A stretch of 64,000 bases of DNA from Rhynchonema sp. JSB1_4 (GCA_030248065.1 JASAMV010008676.1:1-64000); one strand, 5' to 3'. Shown: positions 1 through 12,932, counted from the stretch's first letter. Numbers and translations: made by a program. The notes: generated by a model from the letters alone, not told the origin.

Positions 1-1862
1 AAAAGCCAAAACGTTCAAGTCCAATGAGCCCATGATTCTAAACCAAAATTGACTACAGGTCAAACATGCAAAAAAACAACCAAACTTATGCAATTTTGTT
101 TCGTTTGATGATTTATGATACACTCGGGTCTATAGAAGACCCCAGGTCATGCTTATGCTCATGGTATTGTATCTATGTACGTACAGTAGGAGGAAGTAAC
201 AATAACACGGTGTCCATTTGTAATACTATCCAAAAATCAGCTGACTTCTGAACCCGGATGATTTTTTTGCCCTGGAGCAGATTTTTAAGTTTCGAAATGC
301 TACAAGTGTCGTAGTGGTGTTGATTGCATATACAAGAAAACGGCGACTAATTTAAGTTGGCAACGACATGCAGAAACTACACAATACAAGGTGTATTACT
401 CTATGCGATCAACAGGCACGAACCAGGACATAGACGCCAAACAGGCAAAAGACATGCACTGGACATTGGACTGGCGCACAACAGAGTCGGGTCCAGGAGA
501 CACATTTAGCTGAAATGAGCATGGACTGCCGTGGGGCCACTTAAAAATACAGAATTGTTCGTCAGAAGGCGGCCGGTAATTGATGCTACGCAGTCAACGA
601 CCGCAGTTTCCCTTGGTCCAAGACCTTCATAAGCCGCTGTGTCTGATGAATGAACATTTGTTTGGTTTGCACCAGCTAGCCGTCAGTGGAAAAAGTGGTC
701 ACGGCGTTTTTTAGTGGAAATTGGTGGAAAATGGGTCCTTCCGACAAAAAGAAAAAATCGATTAGAGCCCCTGGCACAATCTCAGGGACATGGAACAGTG
801 GACCATATTTGAGCGGCACCATAGCGATCGTAAAGTGGTAAAACAACCAAAAACAACAACGGAAAAGTACCATTTTGTCGCTGACACACCGATTTGAACA
901 ATTTTGGTCTGAGATGAAAAGTTGATATTTTGGGCAGGTCCCAGAAAAAAATTTAAGTGCCTTCGGGGATTTAAGCAGAAAATTTTCCACACTCAGTCGG
1001 GGGTGGGGAGGGGGTGGGTGGGGGAGGGGGTTGATGACTGCTACCTGAATGCGTCTCATCAGAACAGCTCCCAAGTTGCGGCCTGGATAAAAACAAAACT
1101 CCGCGGCCCAAACAAAGCTGCAGCACGCGCGCGCTTGGGATCGCGTTTGCTTTGATTGTTATGGCGCTTGACTGGGTACCGTAACAGGCATGTCGGATGT
1201 CACGCACTCCAAAGATACCGTAACCTAATGTGATTTCAGCAACAATTGATCACCCGGAGCAATGCAAACATTAACGAGCTTCAGACGAGGAGCAGGCTTT
1301 GGAGACAAAGTGCTTTGCAAACTTGAAGCCTGGGACAAGAAGTTTTCAAACAAGGCATCATTTCGAATGTCATTATGTAAAAAAAATTGGTCCTTAGTTT
1401 TGTAATGAGGTCACCTCGAGAAAAAATTGTGGAAGTCATGCAGAAATGAAGCGTGGTTCATTACAGACCATGCTACAGGCCATTTCTTGCACCCAAGTTC
1501 ACAGGCGCACCACAGGCAATCACAATCAGCTGCTGTTAAAAAAAAGACAAGGTTGTCCAAAAACTTCCTCAAGCACAAGAATTGTCCCAAGAGTAGGCAG
1601 AGGAACAAAAAAAACTTCACAGATGGAGGAATAACAACACTGCATGACCTAAGAGAAAACAAAGTTTTTAAGCTTCAGATCAGAGACGCTAGGCTTTAGG
1701 CAACAAATCTGACCCAAAGTATAATCTGCTTATTATTAAACATCGATAATGTGCTTGCAGCCCCCTTGCAGGCAAGTTTGGAGCAAGTTAGGTTAAAAAA
1801 TGCTTCATCACCTTTGCCAACTCTGGTTGATGCAGCGCTGCAGTAATCGTTGTGATAGCATT
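1..1862. other. No supported gene
   Basis: AT-rich sequence with a G-rich tract (1001-1030). Short overlapping reading frames on both strands at 676-1200 and 1411-1700 lack splice context or recognisable domains. Confidence 0.5.
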
Positions 1863-2138
1863 ATTGGTCGCACAATGACTTTATAAGAATTGTGTACATT
1901 TTTTCCTGAATCGTGAAGGAGGAAAAGTGACGGGGCAATGACGTTGCGTTGCGCGATCACGCACAAATGCAGTCAGTAAAATGTTTCAGTCCCGCAGCAA
2001 CGTGGCTGTTCTGCTAGATTATTTTCAGCTGAAAATGTTGTGTGAGAAACACAATAGCACAGTGGTTAAGAGTGACTGAACGTGAAAATCAGGATTGATT
2101 TGATGAATTATTCTTATGTGATCATTGTGCTACCAATA
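1863..2138 (+). mobile_element. MITE family 1, full copy
   Basis: About 276 bp with inverted ends ATTGGTCGCACAATGA and TCATTGTGCTACCAAT. The interior includes GTGACGGGGCAATGACGTTG and AATGTTTCAGTCCCGCAGCA. Further copies lie at 14.8-15.2 kb, 36.6-37.0 kb, 46.2 kb, 49.9 kb, 57.6 kb and 60.6 kb. Confidence 0.88.
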
Positions 2139-2356
2139 GCAGATCAGGCCATTTGGCTTTGCGTTATGCAATTTGCGTGCGCCTTTGCCATGAGGGCAAA
2201 TGTTTCAATCAAGCAACCTGAGTTGGCAAGGGTAAAGGCAAGGGCAAGACATTGGTTTTCGCCTAACCCGCTCCGAATTTTCCTGCATGGGAATACAACA
2301 CACTGTCGGTATAAACAGACGAACTACCCAGGTTATTATACATCTACATACATGTA

Positions 2357-2697
2357 CCAGAGTTTTCCGGTTACAGCCGAATAGAGCCCCCGTGGGGCTC
2401 TATTTGGAAAATGTTCCAAATAGAGCCCCATGGGCTCTATTCGGGATTTTTTCGTTCTGGTACCCATTTTGTGATCTAAATTTGCCGATAAAAAGGAGCA
2501 AAACGAGCTATTTTACATGGTTGCAATCAGGTATGAACCATATTCGAAAAGTACAAAAATTTTACATGGGGCTCTATTCGGAAGATGGATCGAATAAAGC
2601 CCCTGGGGCTCTATTTGGGAATAAAAATCATTTTCAAAAACCGGTTTCCCACCTACTACCGAACAGAGCCCCAGGGGCTGTAACCGGAAAACTCCGG
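2357..2697. mobile_element. TA-flanked MITE with repeated AATAGAGCCCC palindromes
   Basis: Ends CCAGAGTTTTCCGGTTACAG and the complement, with TA outside each. Inside, AATAGAGCCCC and GGGGCTCTATT recur as short palindromes at least six times. A fragment of the same kind lies at 24905-24998. Confidence 0.84.
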
Positions 2698-3077
2698 TAT
2701 ATGTTGTCTTTTGGCAGCAAAAATCACGGTTAATGTTGCCACGTCTGGGGCTAATTGCATTTCAGCATGCAACTTTTGTGTTCCTGTCGGGGTTGCGTGA
2801 GCTCATAAAAAGTTCTGCGAGCGCAAGAAACGGCGTTCTTTTGACGCACAAGCATAAAAGAGAAAAGATACAAAACAGCGGAAAGTCTGGTGTTCATGTT
2901 GGGTGTCCAGCAGCTGGACTCCAGCTAATGACTACACAAATCATTACGGCATCGGAAACGAAGTCGTAATGGACCGGTAGTTTTACGACCTGTTGAATGC
3001 CTTTTTCTGGGTTGCTAAAGGCGGCACAGATGCGTTTGAAACATCACTGTCAGATTAACATGTGAATTAAACATATA

Positions 3078-3460
3078 CAGTCCGTGACGAATTATGTGGA
3101 CTCTCCCCCGCCGCCGCGCGCGCGGCAAGCGTTGTGCATATTAGGGTGCACCACAAGGGTAGGTAGACTTTTCAGAAAAAATCCTATAATTGGAGGTAAC
3201 GGATGGACTTTGTGGTCTACCGTTGATAAATTATGTGCATAGCCAGGATTTAGCCACTGTCCAAATTTGGGTAAATTTTAGCCTGCCATGCGCTGTACGT
3301 AGCCATTTTTGTGATTATCGATTGATGCCGCGCGCGCGGCGCGCGCTACTTTTGCCTCGCTGTTAGAGCCGGTTATTGATTGTGTGCTGAATTCTTATAT
3401 GCACAACGCTTGCCGCGCGCGGCGGCGTTGAAAAGCGTCCACATAATTCGCCACGGACTG
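3078..3460. mobile_element. TA-flanked palindromic MITE with CG-rich arms
   Basis: Ends CAGTCCGTGACGAATTATGT and the near-complement ending CGCCACGGACTG, with TA at 3076-3077 and 3461-3462. Both arms contain the CCGCGCGCGGC run and AAGCGTTGTGCATA. Confidence 0.9.
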
Positions 3461-3562
3461 TAATGTTTCACGGAGTTTATGTTCGGTACTAGAACTTCAC
3501 CAATCGGGCTGGCTGATGTTTCAAATGAAAACTTGACCCAAAAGTTTTGTCCGCTCACTCAC

Positions 3563-3757
3563 CCGATATCGCCGATATTTCGGGTACCATTTGTTCGTGT
3601 GGTCACCAACTAGTTGAGTGCCCTCGGCATGTTGTGCGTGCGCACTGGTTGATGGCAGATTGAATGTCACGTGGCCTCCTCCTCCTCCTCCGCCACCCCC
3701 TCCTCCTCCACTTGAGGATGCTGTGGCCGAAGTGTGCGGATAGGCTTGTTGGTACAT
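3563..3757 (-). CDS. Candidate first coding exon, Gly-rich N-terminus (partial)
   Basis: Minus-strand ATG at 3757 opens 65 codons ending at a strong donor (CGG|GTGAGTGAG) in phase 0. The peptide starts MYQQAYPHTSATASSS, has a run of twelve Gly, then HVTFNLPSTSAHAQ and ends KWYPKYRRYR. A TATATA box lies at 3795-3800 and a GA-rich tract upstream. CACTCAG lies 3 nt before the ATG and could be a trans-splice acceptor. The following intron would be interrupted by the MITE at 3078-3460. A possible next acceptor is near 3020 (CCGCCTTTAG), but I could not build a convincing continuation. No family recognised; low-complexity coding by chance is possible. Confidence 0.33.
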
Positions 3758-3794
3758 TGGCTGAGTGACTTGCAGATGTTTCACACTCCGGGTG

Positions 3795-3800
3795 TATATA
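3795..3800 (-). promoter_or_regulatory. TATA box candidate upstream of the Gly-rich exon
   Basis: TATATA about 38 bp before the minus-strand ATG at 3757, with a GA-rich (GAGAGAGA) tract further upstream. The spacing leaves only a very short leader, so it could also be chance. Confidence 0.25.
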
Positions 3801-4094
3801 TTGCGTACAACACCCTCGCTCAGCTCTCTCTCTCTCTTCTCTCTCGAATCTTTATTTGACCGGCGCGACCCCCCACACAGGCACTGCGCGCGGCGTCACT
3901 GTTAATGCGTGTTTACTGGCCTGAAAGTATAGGAAATGCAGGTTAATCATTCAGTGCTTGTGGGGACATTTGATTCTCGAAGTTTATACGTGCAGTATAT
4001 ACATTACGTTTGAATATATGGATTAGGTTCTGGATGTTCACAGCTTGGTCAAAAAACCAGGCTACGTGAAAAAGCACCGAGACGTAGTATACTG

Positions 4095-4411
4095 TATAGT
4101 CCGTCCATCGGCTCATGTCACTTTGTGTTGCTGCTGGCCGACTTGTTCCCTTCCTCCACGTTCTAATGAAAGAGAAATTGAGTTTCCGACAAAAAATATT
4201 TTTGCTCCCAAATTGTGATTTTTATTAAATCGAGGTATCAATTTAACTTAATTTTAAATTCGATCGAATTTATTCTTTTTCGACTTATGCTATCATTTTT
4301 TCAGTTTTTCTTTGCAAAATCGATCACACTCAACTTCTCTTTCAATAGAACGTGCAGGAACAAGCCAACCAGCAGCAACACAAAGTGACATGAGCTGGTG
4401 GATGGACTATA
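4095..4411. mobile_element. TAGTCC-family MITE
   Basis: Inverted ends TATAGTCCGTCCATCGGCTC and the matching complement ending at 4411. The arms extend inward through GTTGCTGCTGG and AACGTG. The interior is AT-rich with no coding potential. Confidence 0.88.
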
Positions 4412-6554
4412 CACGTAAGATTGTCAAAAAAACAGCAGCACTCAAAAATAAAGCAACAAAATCTAGCTCAGCTAACAAGATGGGCACTTAATGAATCAGC
4501 ATACAAACCGGCAAAAGTTACCATTTTTTAACTTCAACAAATCAGTTTCGAGTCGCAATAAACAACGAGATGCACTACAAGACACCTCCTACCGTTGAGC
4601 ATTCTGAGCCCAGTGGTCAAAGCCTCCGGTTGGTCACACAACATTCCAGAAGACTTCTCCGATAATGCCGGAAAAGGTAGAAACTGGCAACACATGCCTC
4701 CGCCACACATGAGTGAGTCATGCGGCAAGAAATGTCCTAATCACAAAACGTCGAATCAGATCAGAGCTAAATGGAGATCCAGACGGGATTATCTGGACTT
4801 TGCTGTCGTTTTGACTGTTTTGCAAGACCTAATTTACTGATATGAAAAACGACACACACAGCTGTGGCATGCACATGTACGTATACCTATGTATATATAC
4901 TTGTCCCTAGTTTCAGCGAAAGGTACAAAAGGTAGTTACAGTATGTGTGTACATCTTTGTTCACTTAATTTTAATCGCAGAAAAAAACAACAATCTCTTC
5001 GAATTTTTCTAAACTCCACGCCATTGTGAATGCATATGACAAAACATATACATACATTCCGAAGCGCACAAGGGCTTGCACAGTCCTGTGTAAAAAATCT
5101 CGCAAGAGGCATATGATAATCAAAGGTACTATACAAGCCCCGACCCAAACAAGACATGCAGTAGGTAAAATATTATATGTATATGCTTCGAAGACGGACT
5201 CATATAAAGTGAAAACGAGGAACCACGTTGCGCAACACATCCTGTTGAATGGACTATATAGCTGGTATCGTACTAAAAAACTTTCTACATCCCAAAAAAG
5301 CATATTTCACCAACACCAAACGAGAACCACATGTTGCCCGATGGCAGGAAAAATAAATCCGTACGCGGGGAATGTACACGCCGCACCAGTTGAATATGGT
5401 TGACCAATCCAAGCCAGTGTCAAGGGCGCTGCTGTCTAAAGAACGTTATTCTGTGCAAATCCAAAATTCTCCCAGCATTATTATTCCATGCATTTTCAAA
5501 TTACTATATCCTGTCAATGACAAAATTATTTGAGCTGTCTTGTAACCCTAAAATTGCACTTCGGGGAGACTTTTTTTATCCGACAGACTGCTTGCAGGGT
5601 TGCTAGGTCGGTACCAAGGTGCACACTGTGTCCCAAAACTATTTTTTACCAATTCTGTGCTCTGTGCACGGTTGTTTAGACACCCAGCTGAGCGGTCTCG
5701 GTCTGGCTCCCTTTCACCCATTGTTAGGCAGTCAAAATCAGTGCCTGCGGTCTTCCCTTAAACGTCTTGGGTACCGCACGGGTTTCAATGTCGGGGCAGT
5801 GCGGTTGCGAAGGCAAGGCGGACAATGTCTCCCAACTCCCACGAACTATGCTGTGACCATGTTAGCTTGACATGATGCCCTGTATGACCCCAAAATCTGC
5901 TCCAAAGTGTATTCTGTATGCTGTATGTGCACGCGATTTTGGGCTCTAAAAAGAGCACTTCTTAGCCAGACGACCCAAGTCCATGAGCTGGGTAGTTGCT
6001 TAGTTAGCTTTGACAAAAAATCAATCCGCTTGCGTTTCTGTGTCAGACGTTTTTTAACTATAAAAAGAGCATGTTGGTCCATAAATGGTGAGTAAAATGG
6101 TCAGGAAAGAGAGTAATACTTCGTTTGGTACATGAGATTAATATGTGAGTAAGTAGCGGGCAGTGAAAGCCCTGGGTAGGCATCCTCCTTCAATTCTACC
6201 TGCAATGGGCATTTTTGGGCCCAAGGTAGGCAATTTTAAGGTCAAGGCTGTCAAAAATCGCCAAAATACCGTTTTTATGGAGCTTTTTTATTTTTTTGAC
6301 CCTAAAAATAACTTTTCCTGAATTTGGTATTCCTCCCTTCCCCCTCGACAGTCCGCCTTCTATGTACACCTTTAACTAGCTAGCTATACTGACCGGCGGA
6401 CAATATGCGATTCAAATTAGTCAACGTACCCGAAAATAGTTCAAGCTAGAATCTAAAACCCGTTTTTCACTTTCAATGAGAGTTATGTGAAAAAACGAAA
6501 CGAAAACTGATTTGAAAGGATGCAAACACAATGATGCTCAACAATGAACGCTTG
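4412..6554. other. No supported gene or element
   Basis: Unique-looking sequence; only short chance frames and a T-rich stretch near 6270-6300. Nothing else seen. Confidence 0.5.
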
Positions 6555-7104
6555 TCAGGCCTAGTTTTCCCGGCCCGGCGCCGATTTAGGCCCAGCATAT
6601 TTGACCCATTTATAGGCTTAAGGTGCGGTTATACTTATTCCGCGGAACTGGAGGAACGGGTGGAGGAACGATTGCTACGGGCCACTGACAAGAGCATGGG
6701 CAAAGCGGGGACCTACAGCGCAGACGGCCTTGTCTCACACTAGGCGCTCATGCAACCAATTTTGTGCAATGCAAACGGTTGCACTAAAACACGGATTCCT
6801 CCACCGACCTCAGTACAAAGAAAGTGGAGGATCAGTCGTTGTGCTTCAGCCGCACATGTTCAATCCCAAACACTTCGCAGACGGACACGTTGTTACTTGC
6901 TGCTATGCACTGCTGATGATTAGTCAGGCAAACACAAGACTATCAGCAGAAATAATCGTTCTTCCACTTGTTCCTACAGTTCCGCGGAACGAGTATAACC
7001 GCGGCCTTAGGCTTGGGCTTATTCTCCAGCCGGGCCTGAATCGACCGGGCTTGAATCGCCAGGCCTGAACCTGTGCCCCGGGACTGAACCGTCGCACAAT
7101 ATTC
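6555..7104 (+). mobile_element. TTCAGGCCC/TTAGGC dispersed element, split by a nested insertion
   Basis: Left part has GGCCCAGCATATTTGACCCA and TTTATAGGCTTA. The right part (from about 7011) has GGGCCTGAATCGACCGGGCT and GGGACTGAACCGTCGCACAA. Relatives lie at 12779-12932, 17832-18006 (reverse) and 29572-29692. Confidence 0.78.
6621..7008. mobile_element. Nested inverted-repeat element with TTA flanks (PIF/Harbinger-like?)
   Basis: Left AGGTGCGGTTATACTTATTC, right end GAGTATAACCGCGGCC, with TTCCGCGGAAC in both arms. TTA flanks both ends within the interrupted TTAGGC run. The 3-bp TTA duplication suggests PIF/Harbinger. A fragment of the family lies at about 48220-48285. Confidence 0.75.
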
Positions 7105-8216
7105 GAATAACCCGAAGCGCATAGGCACAAACGTGCTCGTTAGTGGATAGCAATTTCGAAATATTGACCACACCGCGTGCACGCGCAATATTACGGCGTT
7201 GTTCAAGTGGAAATTCGATGCAGAAACAATTGCGGTCGATTAACGCGCGTGCGGCAACGGACAAATTATATTCCGCTTTGGAACGGCTCTGGAACACTCG
7301 CACACGGAACTAATACATGGACAAACAAAGTACTTTGATTGCAATTACAGGGAGGTACACTACGATCTAATGCAAACACTTGCCCAACGCGAACAGTGGG
7401 CTTATATTCAATACTTGCGTGCGTGTTCCGCTGCAGAACGCCGAGGCTACGTTACATATCAAAAATATTTAGTAAAATGTTTGGGTGTCAACGCAAATTG
7501 TCACCTATGGTCGTCAACTCAGGCGGCCCTGAACGTCGCCGAACCGCAATCCTATTTGAAAATCCGCGCCCGAATCGGCTCGTGGACAAAAATGTTGCGC
7601 GGTAATCCGCGGTGGCCTCGGTTATCCGGTATTGCTTGACGAAATTCATATCATGAAACCAACGTATTTCGCATTTGTACACAAGTTTGCATTAGAACAA
7701 AACAAATTCTTATTAGAATTTCCTCACCAGAACCGCGACGCTTTCGAAGGTTAGCGCTCGAAATGGCGGGGATCGATTTGCGGGCCGATTCGTGAAAATT
7801 TCAAGCCCTGAATGAAGCTGGTGACAAATCATACAACATTCATGACATATGTAACTCACATCTGTTGACCATCTGCGTTGATGACACGAATATAAACTTG
7901 AAACGGCAACAAAGACCAAAGTCACATTATGACCAATGGGCTGGCATTTATGCATTTTTTAACGTTGTTTAACCGTGATCAAATAGGTACACACAACATA
8001 CATGTATGTAACAAGGTCAACTGCTGTCGGGGTTGAGCGTTTCTGAAACGCTGACACGGAACCAACAATATTGTCCAGCACAACAAAGTATCCATACCAG
8101 AGAGAGAGAGAAGATGAACAAGGATACCATAAGACATCCATGAAACCCGTATAACGACGTCCAGGGCAATTTAATTTATTCGGATAGCGCGTGTCGGTAA
8201 TAACTAAACTCGCATC
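7105..8216. other. Unassigned sequence with short protein-like frames
   Basis: Plus-strand frames at about 7121-7312 and 7353-7640 have reasonable composition but cannot be joined by splice sites and match nothing I recognise. The rest is empty. Confidence 0.4.
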
Positions 8217-8224
8217 ATAACAAG

Positions 8225-8676
8225 CAGGGTTGGATAGTAAATTTTTTCTATTATCGAACATTTTTTAACTTTTTTTGGATTTTAAAAAAATTTAAAATTT
8301 ACTTTTTTTTATTCCGGACAAAAATTTCGGTTCTCAGTGAAAAATTGTCGAAATTTTATTTAGCATATTTGATTGTACTTGAGAATATATCTAGTAATAG
8401 TTGATACCGACCAGTTGTGTTCACAAACGGGCAGTAGCGAGGCGATATTTTTACGATGAGCCAGGTTGTTTAGTGGAGCCACAGACTGTCTAACATTGTA
8501 ACGACATTGTACAGAAGCAAAGTACAAGCGGCACAGGCGATTTTTTTGAGAAAAAACAAGCAGAAACATGCATAAAAACATGTATTTTACAACAAAAAGG
8601 GAGAAAATAATAAAAAAAGTTGTTAAACTTCTTTTTAAATTTTTTTTTAATTTCTAGTTTTTTTAACCCAACCCTG
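8225..8676. mobile_element. hAT-like non-autonomous element, AT-rich
   Basis: Ends CAGGGTTGG and CCAACCCTG with a perfect 8-bp target duplication ATAACAAG at 8217-8224 and 8677-8684. The interior is A/T-homopolymer-rich with no transposase. Confidence 0.93.
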
Positions 8677-8804
8677 ATAACAAGCCCGTTGCATATATCC
8701 CTCATGGGCGACGAAAAAGTGACCGGATAGAAAAAAAACATCAAATTTATATGACTGTCATGCAAGAAATAACCAGATGATATGTGAGAAAATTAGCGAG
8801 CGAA

Positions 8805-9002
8805 TCTATACTACTAAAACAGGAAGACGTATGTATGTGTGTATGTACATACAGTATGTGTGTATTATGTGGCCCCCTCCATCGGAAGGGCGGACGGGTC
8901 AATTTTCACGGGTAGCTTTGGGTATGCTAACGGGTCTTCGGGGGGGGGGACACGGCACGGGCGCGGCGCTGTAGCCGGGCCGTAGGCACGGGTCCCGTCT
9001 AG
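8805..9002 (+). mobile_element. Non-autonomous Helitron-like element, copy 1
   Basis: Starts TCTATACTACTAAAACAGGA after an A and ends GGGTCCCGTCTAG before a T, with a terminal ACGGG-T-CCCGT hairpin. TC start, CTAG end and A/T flanks fit Helitrons. Two more copies are in the window. Confidence 0.78.
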
Positions 9003-12000
9003 TAAAATACTATTTCAAATAAATACATATGTTATAAATTACGACCAATGAACGGAAGCTTGCGCCTATCATCGCAGCTTTAAACATGAGCGTGTTGCTG
9101 ATCGAAGTAACAGTAAGTATGTTTGGGAAGTCTATTCTGTCAAAGCTTGTGATAAGCGATCCTCTCACTCCAACAGAAGAAAATCACAAAGCAACGCACT
9201 GAGTTATAACTCAAAACAGAAAACAAGCGATAGTCGCAAACTTTTTTTAACAAGAAAAAACTGCTGCAGCAAGCGATGTTTGTCTGAGCTTTCGACAAGA
9301 AAACCATATAACTTTTTTCCCAAATATTCATCACTGACCAAGTTGTAAAACAAGCTACTGGCCGGCTGCAATGAGACACAAAGACATCAGCTACACGAAA
9401 TTGCGATAACATGTACATCGAGATTGATATTTGACTTTGATCGCATCGCCAACGTTTGTCCAAAACCTTGGTTATTGCTAATTCTGTTAGCGACCAAGTT
9501 TGTAAGGACCAAACATGGGCGCATATAAAAGCCGCGCGCATGACAATCGGACAACAAAAAAGCAACGAGGTCATGAACACGCGCGCGCAGCTGACAGAAA
9601 AAGCGCTTATTTTATCACCAGCTCTTCTTTAGCCCGAGACGTCTCATCTTTTGGTCATCTTTTATGACATGCATGTTACAGATGTATGTCATATGGTGAT
9701 GCACGCACACAAAAAACACACAAGTGGCTATATGCCGTGCGCGCGCAAGCTACACGCAAATATACACAAATGTACACAGTACATACAATGCTGTACATGC
9801 TCAAGTGTGACGCATCGCGGAAGTTTTTCAGCAAGTTTTCGGTACGGTGTGCCCGTCAGCCGCAAAATCGGCACACTGCGGTACCGAAGAAAAGCGTATG
9901 CCGAAGAGACCAGCAAAACACTCCACAAATATAGAGGGCGCGCGATGTCGACAGGCCAAATAAGCATCATACCGTAGTGAGAAAAAAGCGTAACATGGCA
10001 CACAGCGCATGTTTTCGTGTGTACTCATATACCACTTTCGGGCATCTTATCGGGTACCGTACAACAGCAGCCATTGTGTCACTTTTTCTTCCAAAACCAT
10101 GCATACAGACGTGAGGTTCTGTACCAAATAATGAGTTGGAGTATTCCAACTTGCGTATACTGCTTGCACATACAGTAGCAGCGGCGCGCTTGCAAGTAAA
10201 GCAGATCTGCTGTGTGCATGCACAGGGTGGCCCAGATAGGAACGCAACCATTTCTGAGGACTCGTAATCCACGTTGGGTAAGTGGCTTGACATGCATATG
10301 AGTCGAACGCAAAACTTCCATAGTTTTTTTGTGTTAAAATATCACGGAATGAAACATTGTCCGACCCATAACTCCAGCTTGGTGGTTTTCTCCAAGTGAC
10401 GAGTTCTCCAAAACGGTTGCGTTCGTATGTTGGCCACCCTGTATGGCTGCTGTGCATGCATGTAGTTTTCAGATCGAATTACCCGCACATATATGCGCAC
10501 AAGTAGTACATGATACCATATGATAAAGCACTACATGGTTTATGCATTTATGCAGCTGTTTGGTAGTAACCATGTGCAGCACACCGCTGTCATACGAAAA
10601 CTAAGCGTAAGCGCGGCTCTTCAAAAGAGGTCAAATTTGGCCATATTATCTCGCTTGGAACATCAGCCGCTTGGGATCACCGCCTTGACGAATCAGGATC
10701 TCGTCCCAACTCAACACAGACGCACAGCCGAAGTGTTATAAAAAGCACATCAAGTTCGTATGTCGACACTAACGCGACCTCTGTGCACTACACTAGCTGC
10801 CGGGCGTGGGCACTGGCATTGTTCGGGACACAAACTGGTCCCTTATTAAAATTGTATGTGGAAACTCTAAATTGCAGGTCATTGTCTTTTCTACCCCAAA
10901 GGTGTTACGTTCACACAGTTACTAAAGCTCGTACAACGTCCGAAAAGTGCACTCCTCCAACAAACCACAATAAGAAGAAAATAATTACCACTTAGGCACG
11001 TGCGCAGCTGGCCACGAACTGGCCCAGTGCCAGGATCGCAAGCTTCGGTGTTGGTAATATGCGTAAAAAGTGGGTGCATTGCATGCGTTTTCGAGGGCAA
11101 ATGCTCGGGTGCCAGAACATATACAACGTTCCAGTGGAAATTAACTGGGAACCGCCAGTGACATAACCTCGCGTTGTGTTTTGTTACCTTCCCAGTCATG
11201 GTTTCGTGACAGACATGTGGTACCCAACTATTGCTAAGGAGTGTCGTAGTGCAGTGGTGGCTCACGATTTTATATGCTGTGCCACACGCTCTGGCAATAT
11301 TGTGGTGTATGCTCTGCATGCCACACTGGGGTGCATATACATAGTTTGTGAGTGCACGTATACTCTAAATGTGCTCAGGTGCCACAATGCTCGTCTGAGA
11401 ACAGCTAAAAGGTGTGCAAGTGGAATACTGGCCCATTCAGGCGGCCCCCGGGGGATGAAACAGCCGGTAGTTTGGTCACGATATGATAAGCATTTATTAC
11501 CTATCAGCTACATAATTCAATTCCAGATGTCAGACTTCGGTGATCGAATCGAATAGATTCCTGGGCCACCAGCCAATTTTCACATGTGCCAAGAAATTTT
11601 ACTGGTGCTAATAATTTTGACCTGCGTAAAAATTTTAGTTCGATGTCCCGCAAGGTCTACGCTTTGACAAATACTGGGCGGGGGCATGAAAGCAAGCTAC
11701 TGCTTGTTCGATGTATTTTTTAGATATCAGACTAGCACAATTATTCCTGTGTATTTTTCAATTCGACAAGCTTCAGAGAAAAAAGCGTGTTTTAATTGTC
11801 GTTTTTGTTGACCTGATTTTTTATCTCTTGCCTTTCATGTAAAGGTAAAGGCGTTCCGCAGAATTTAGGCTCCGCGAGGAACCTACCAACAACCCGTTGC
11901 CGGTGACTCTAATGGGTAGGTGCCTGTTACCCGCAGCAATTGCTGCTTCATGATATGGAGAGCTACAGTTAACTGAAAATCCAGAAAGTTCTTTTGCGAT

Positions 12001-12270
12001 TCGTAAAAGCTTCGGTCGCAGGAGATGAAAAATAACAAAATTCACGTTAGCGTCTGTCTCTGTGAAACTAATTATATAAGCTTGTAAACACGGCGCGCAC
12101 ACGCGACACGATTCGGAGCTCAGGCATGAGTCAGCTTGTGAGCCTAATAACATTATTGTTTTAAAAATGTATTTCAAGGACTTCTAATGTCGCTATGGAA
12201 AGGTGGTAACCGCTCCTATTTACGCTGCGTCTCGGTCACGCGCTCGGTTTGGTTGCCGTTGTGTAAGCCC
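9003..12270. other. No supported gene (outside the MITE at 10223-10441)
   Basis: Several 100-146-codon chance frames on both strands, none with signal, domain or splice support. A short hairpin (TTCGGTACGGTGTGCC / GGCACACTGCGGTACCGAA) lies at about 9838-9890. Confidence 0.45.
10223..10441. mobile_element. Mariner-like MITE
   Basis: Ends CAGGGTGGCCCAGATAGGAA and the near-complement ending TTGGCCACCCTG. AACGCAACC is shared inside both arms. The right flank is TA, the left CA. Confidence 0.8.
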
Positions 12271-12340
12271 AGGGAGCACTTTCTATTTCAAATCACAAAT
12301 TGCAAGTTTTTTCATTTGCACATGAAATAGAAAGTGCCCT
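12271..12340. repeat. Short hairpin MITE
   Basis: AGGGAGCACTTTCTATTTCA and TGAAATAGAAAGTGCCCT are near-complements separated by about 33 bp. Confidence 0.75.
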
Positions 12341-12778
12341 CAAGGTTGGTATTGCTGGTAACGCTCTGACGTGAAAACCGTAGCGAAAAAAATTACTTTT
12401 TAGTATTTTTTTATTTTGATGATCTTGGCATCACATCTTCTTTTTGCTATGACTGTTTTGTATTTCAGGCTACCGACCAACCAACATCACTTCCAAACAC
12501 AAGAGTAGGAGTGCTATATAAATGCGCGATTCTTGCGCAATAATTCAGAAAATATGTTTGTGACGTGTAAGGTTTGGTGTTCGAGATTCTCTATGGTTTG
12601 GATTCAGAAAAAACCAGATTTTGTGTTTCGGACATGTTAATCATGGTTTTTCTGAACATCGACCGGACAATAATTGGCCAAGCATACTGTGCGCAAACAT
12701 ACGTATGTACAGTATATGTTGCATGACACGGGCAAACAAAACGGTTTTAAAACAAGTGAACCACAACTTTCACTTGGG

Positions 12779-12932
12779 AAGTTCAGGCCCGTCCTTTCAG
12801 GCCCAGCTTTTCAGGCCCGGCGGATTCAGACCCAGCATATTTGACCTATTTATAGGCTTAGGCTTAGGCTCCATCCGGGCCTGAATTGGCCGGGTCTGAA
12901 CCTGTGTCCTGGGACTGAACCGTGGCACAATA
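12779..12932 (+). repeat. TTCAGGCCC/TTAGGC dispersed element
   Basis: Uninterrupted copy: TTCAGGCCC motifs, ATATTTGACCTATTTATAGG, two to three TTAGGC units, then GGGACTGAACCGTGGCACAA. Confidence 0.82.

Noticed and set aside
7121..7640. Two protein-like plus-strand frames
   Set aside because: A stop separates them with no donor before it; the overlapping minus frame is equally open and no family is recognised.
9140..9580. 146-codon minus-strand frame
   Set aside because: No domain, no splice support; length expected by chance in 64 kb on six frames.
10047..10457. 136-codon minus-strand frame
   Set aside because: Overlaps a mariner-like MITE; no transposase motifs.
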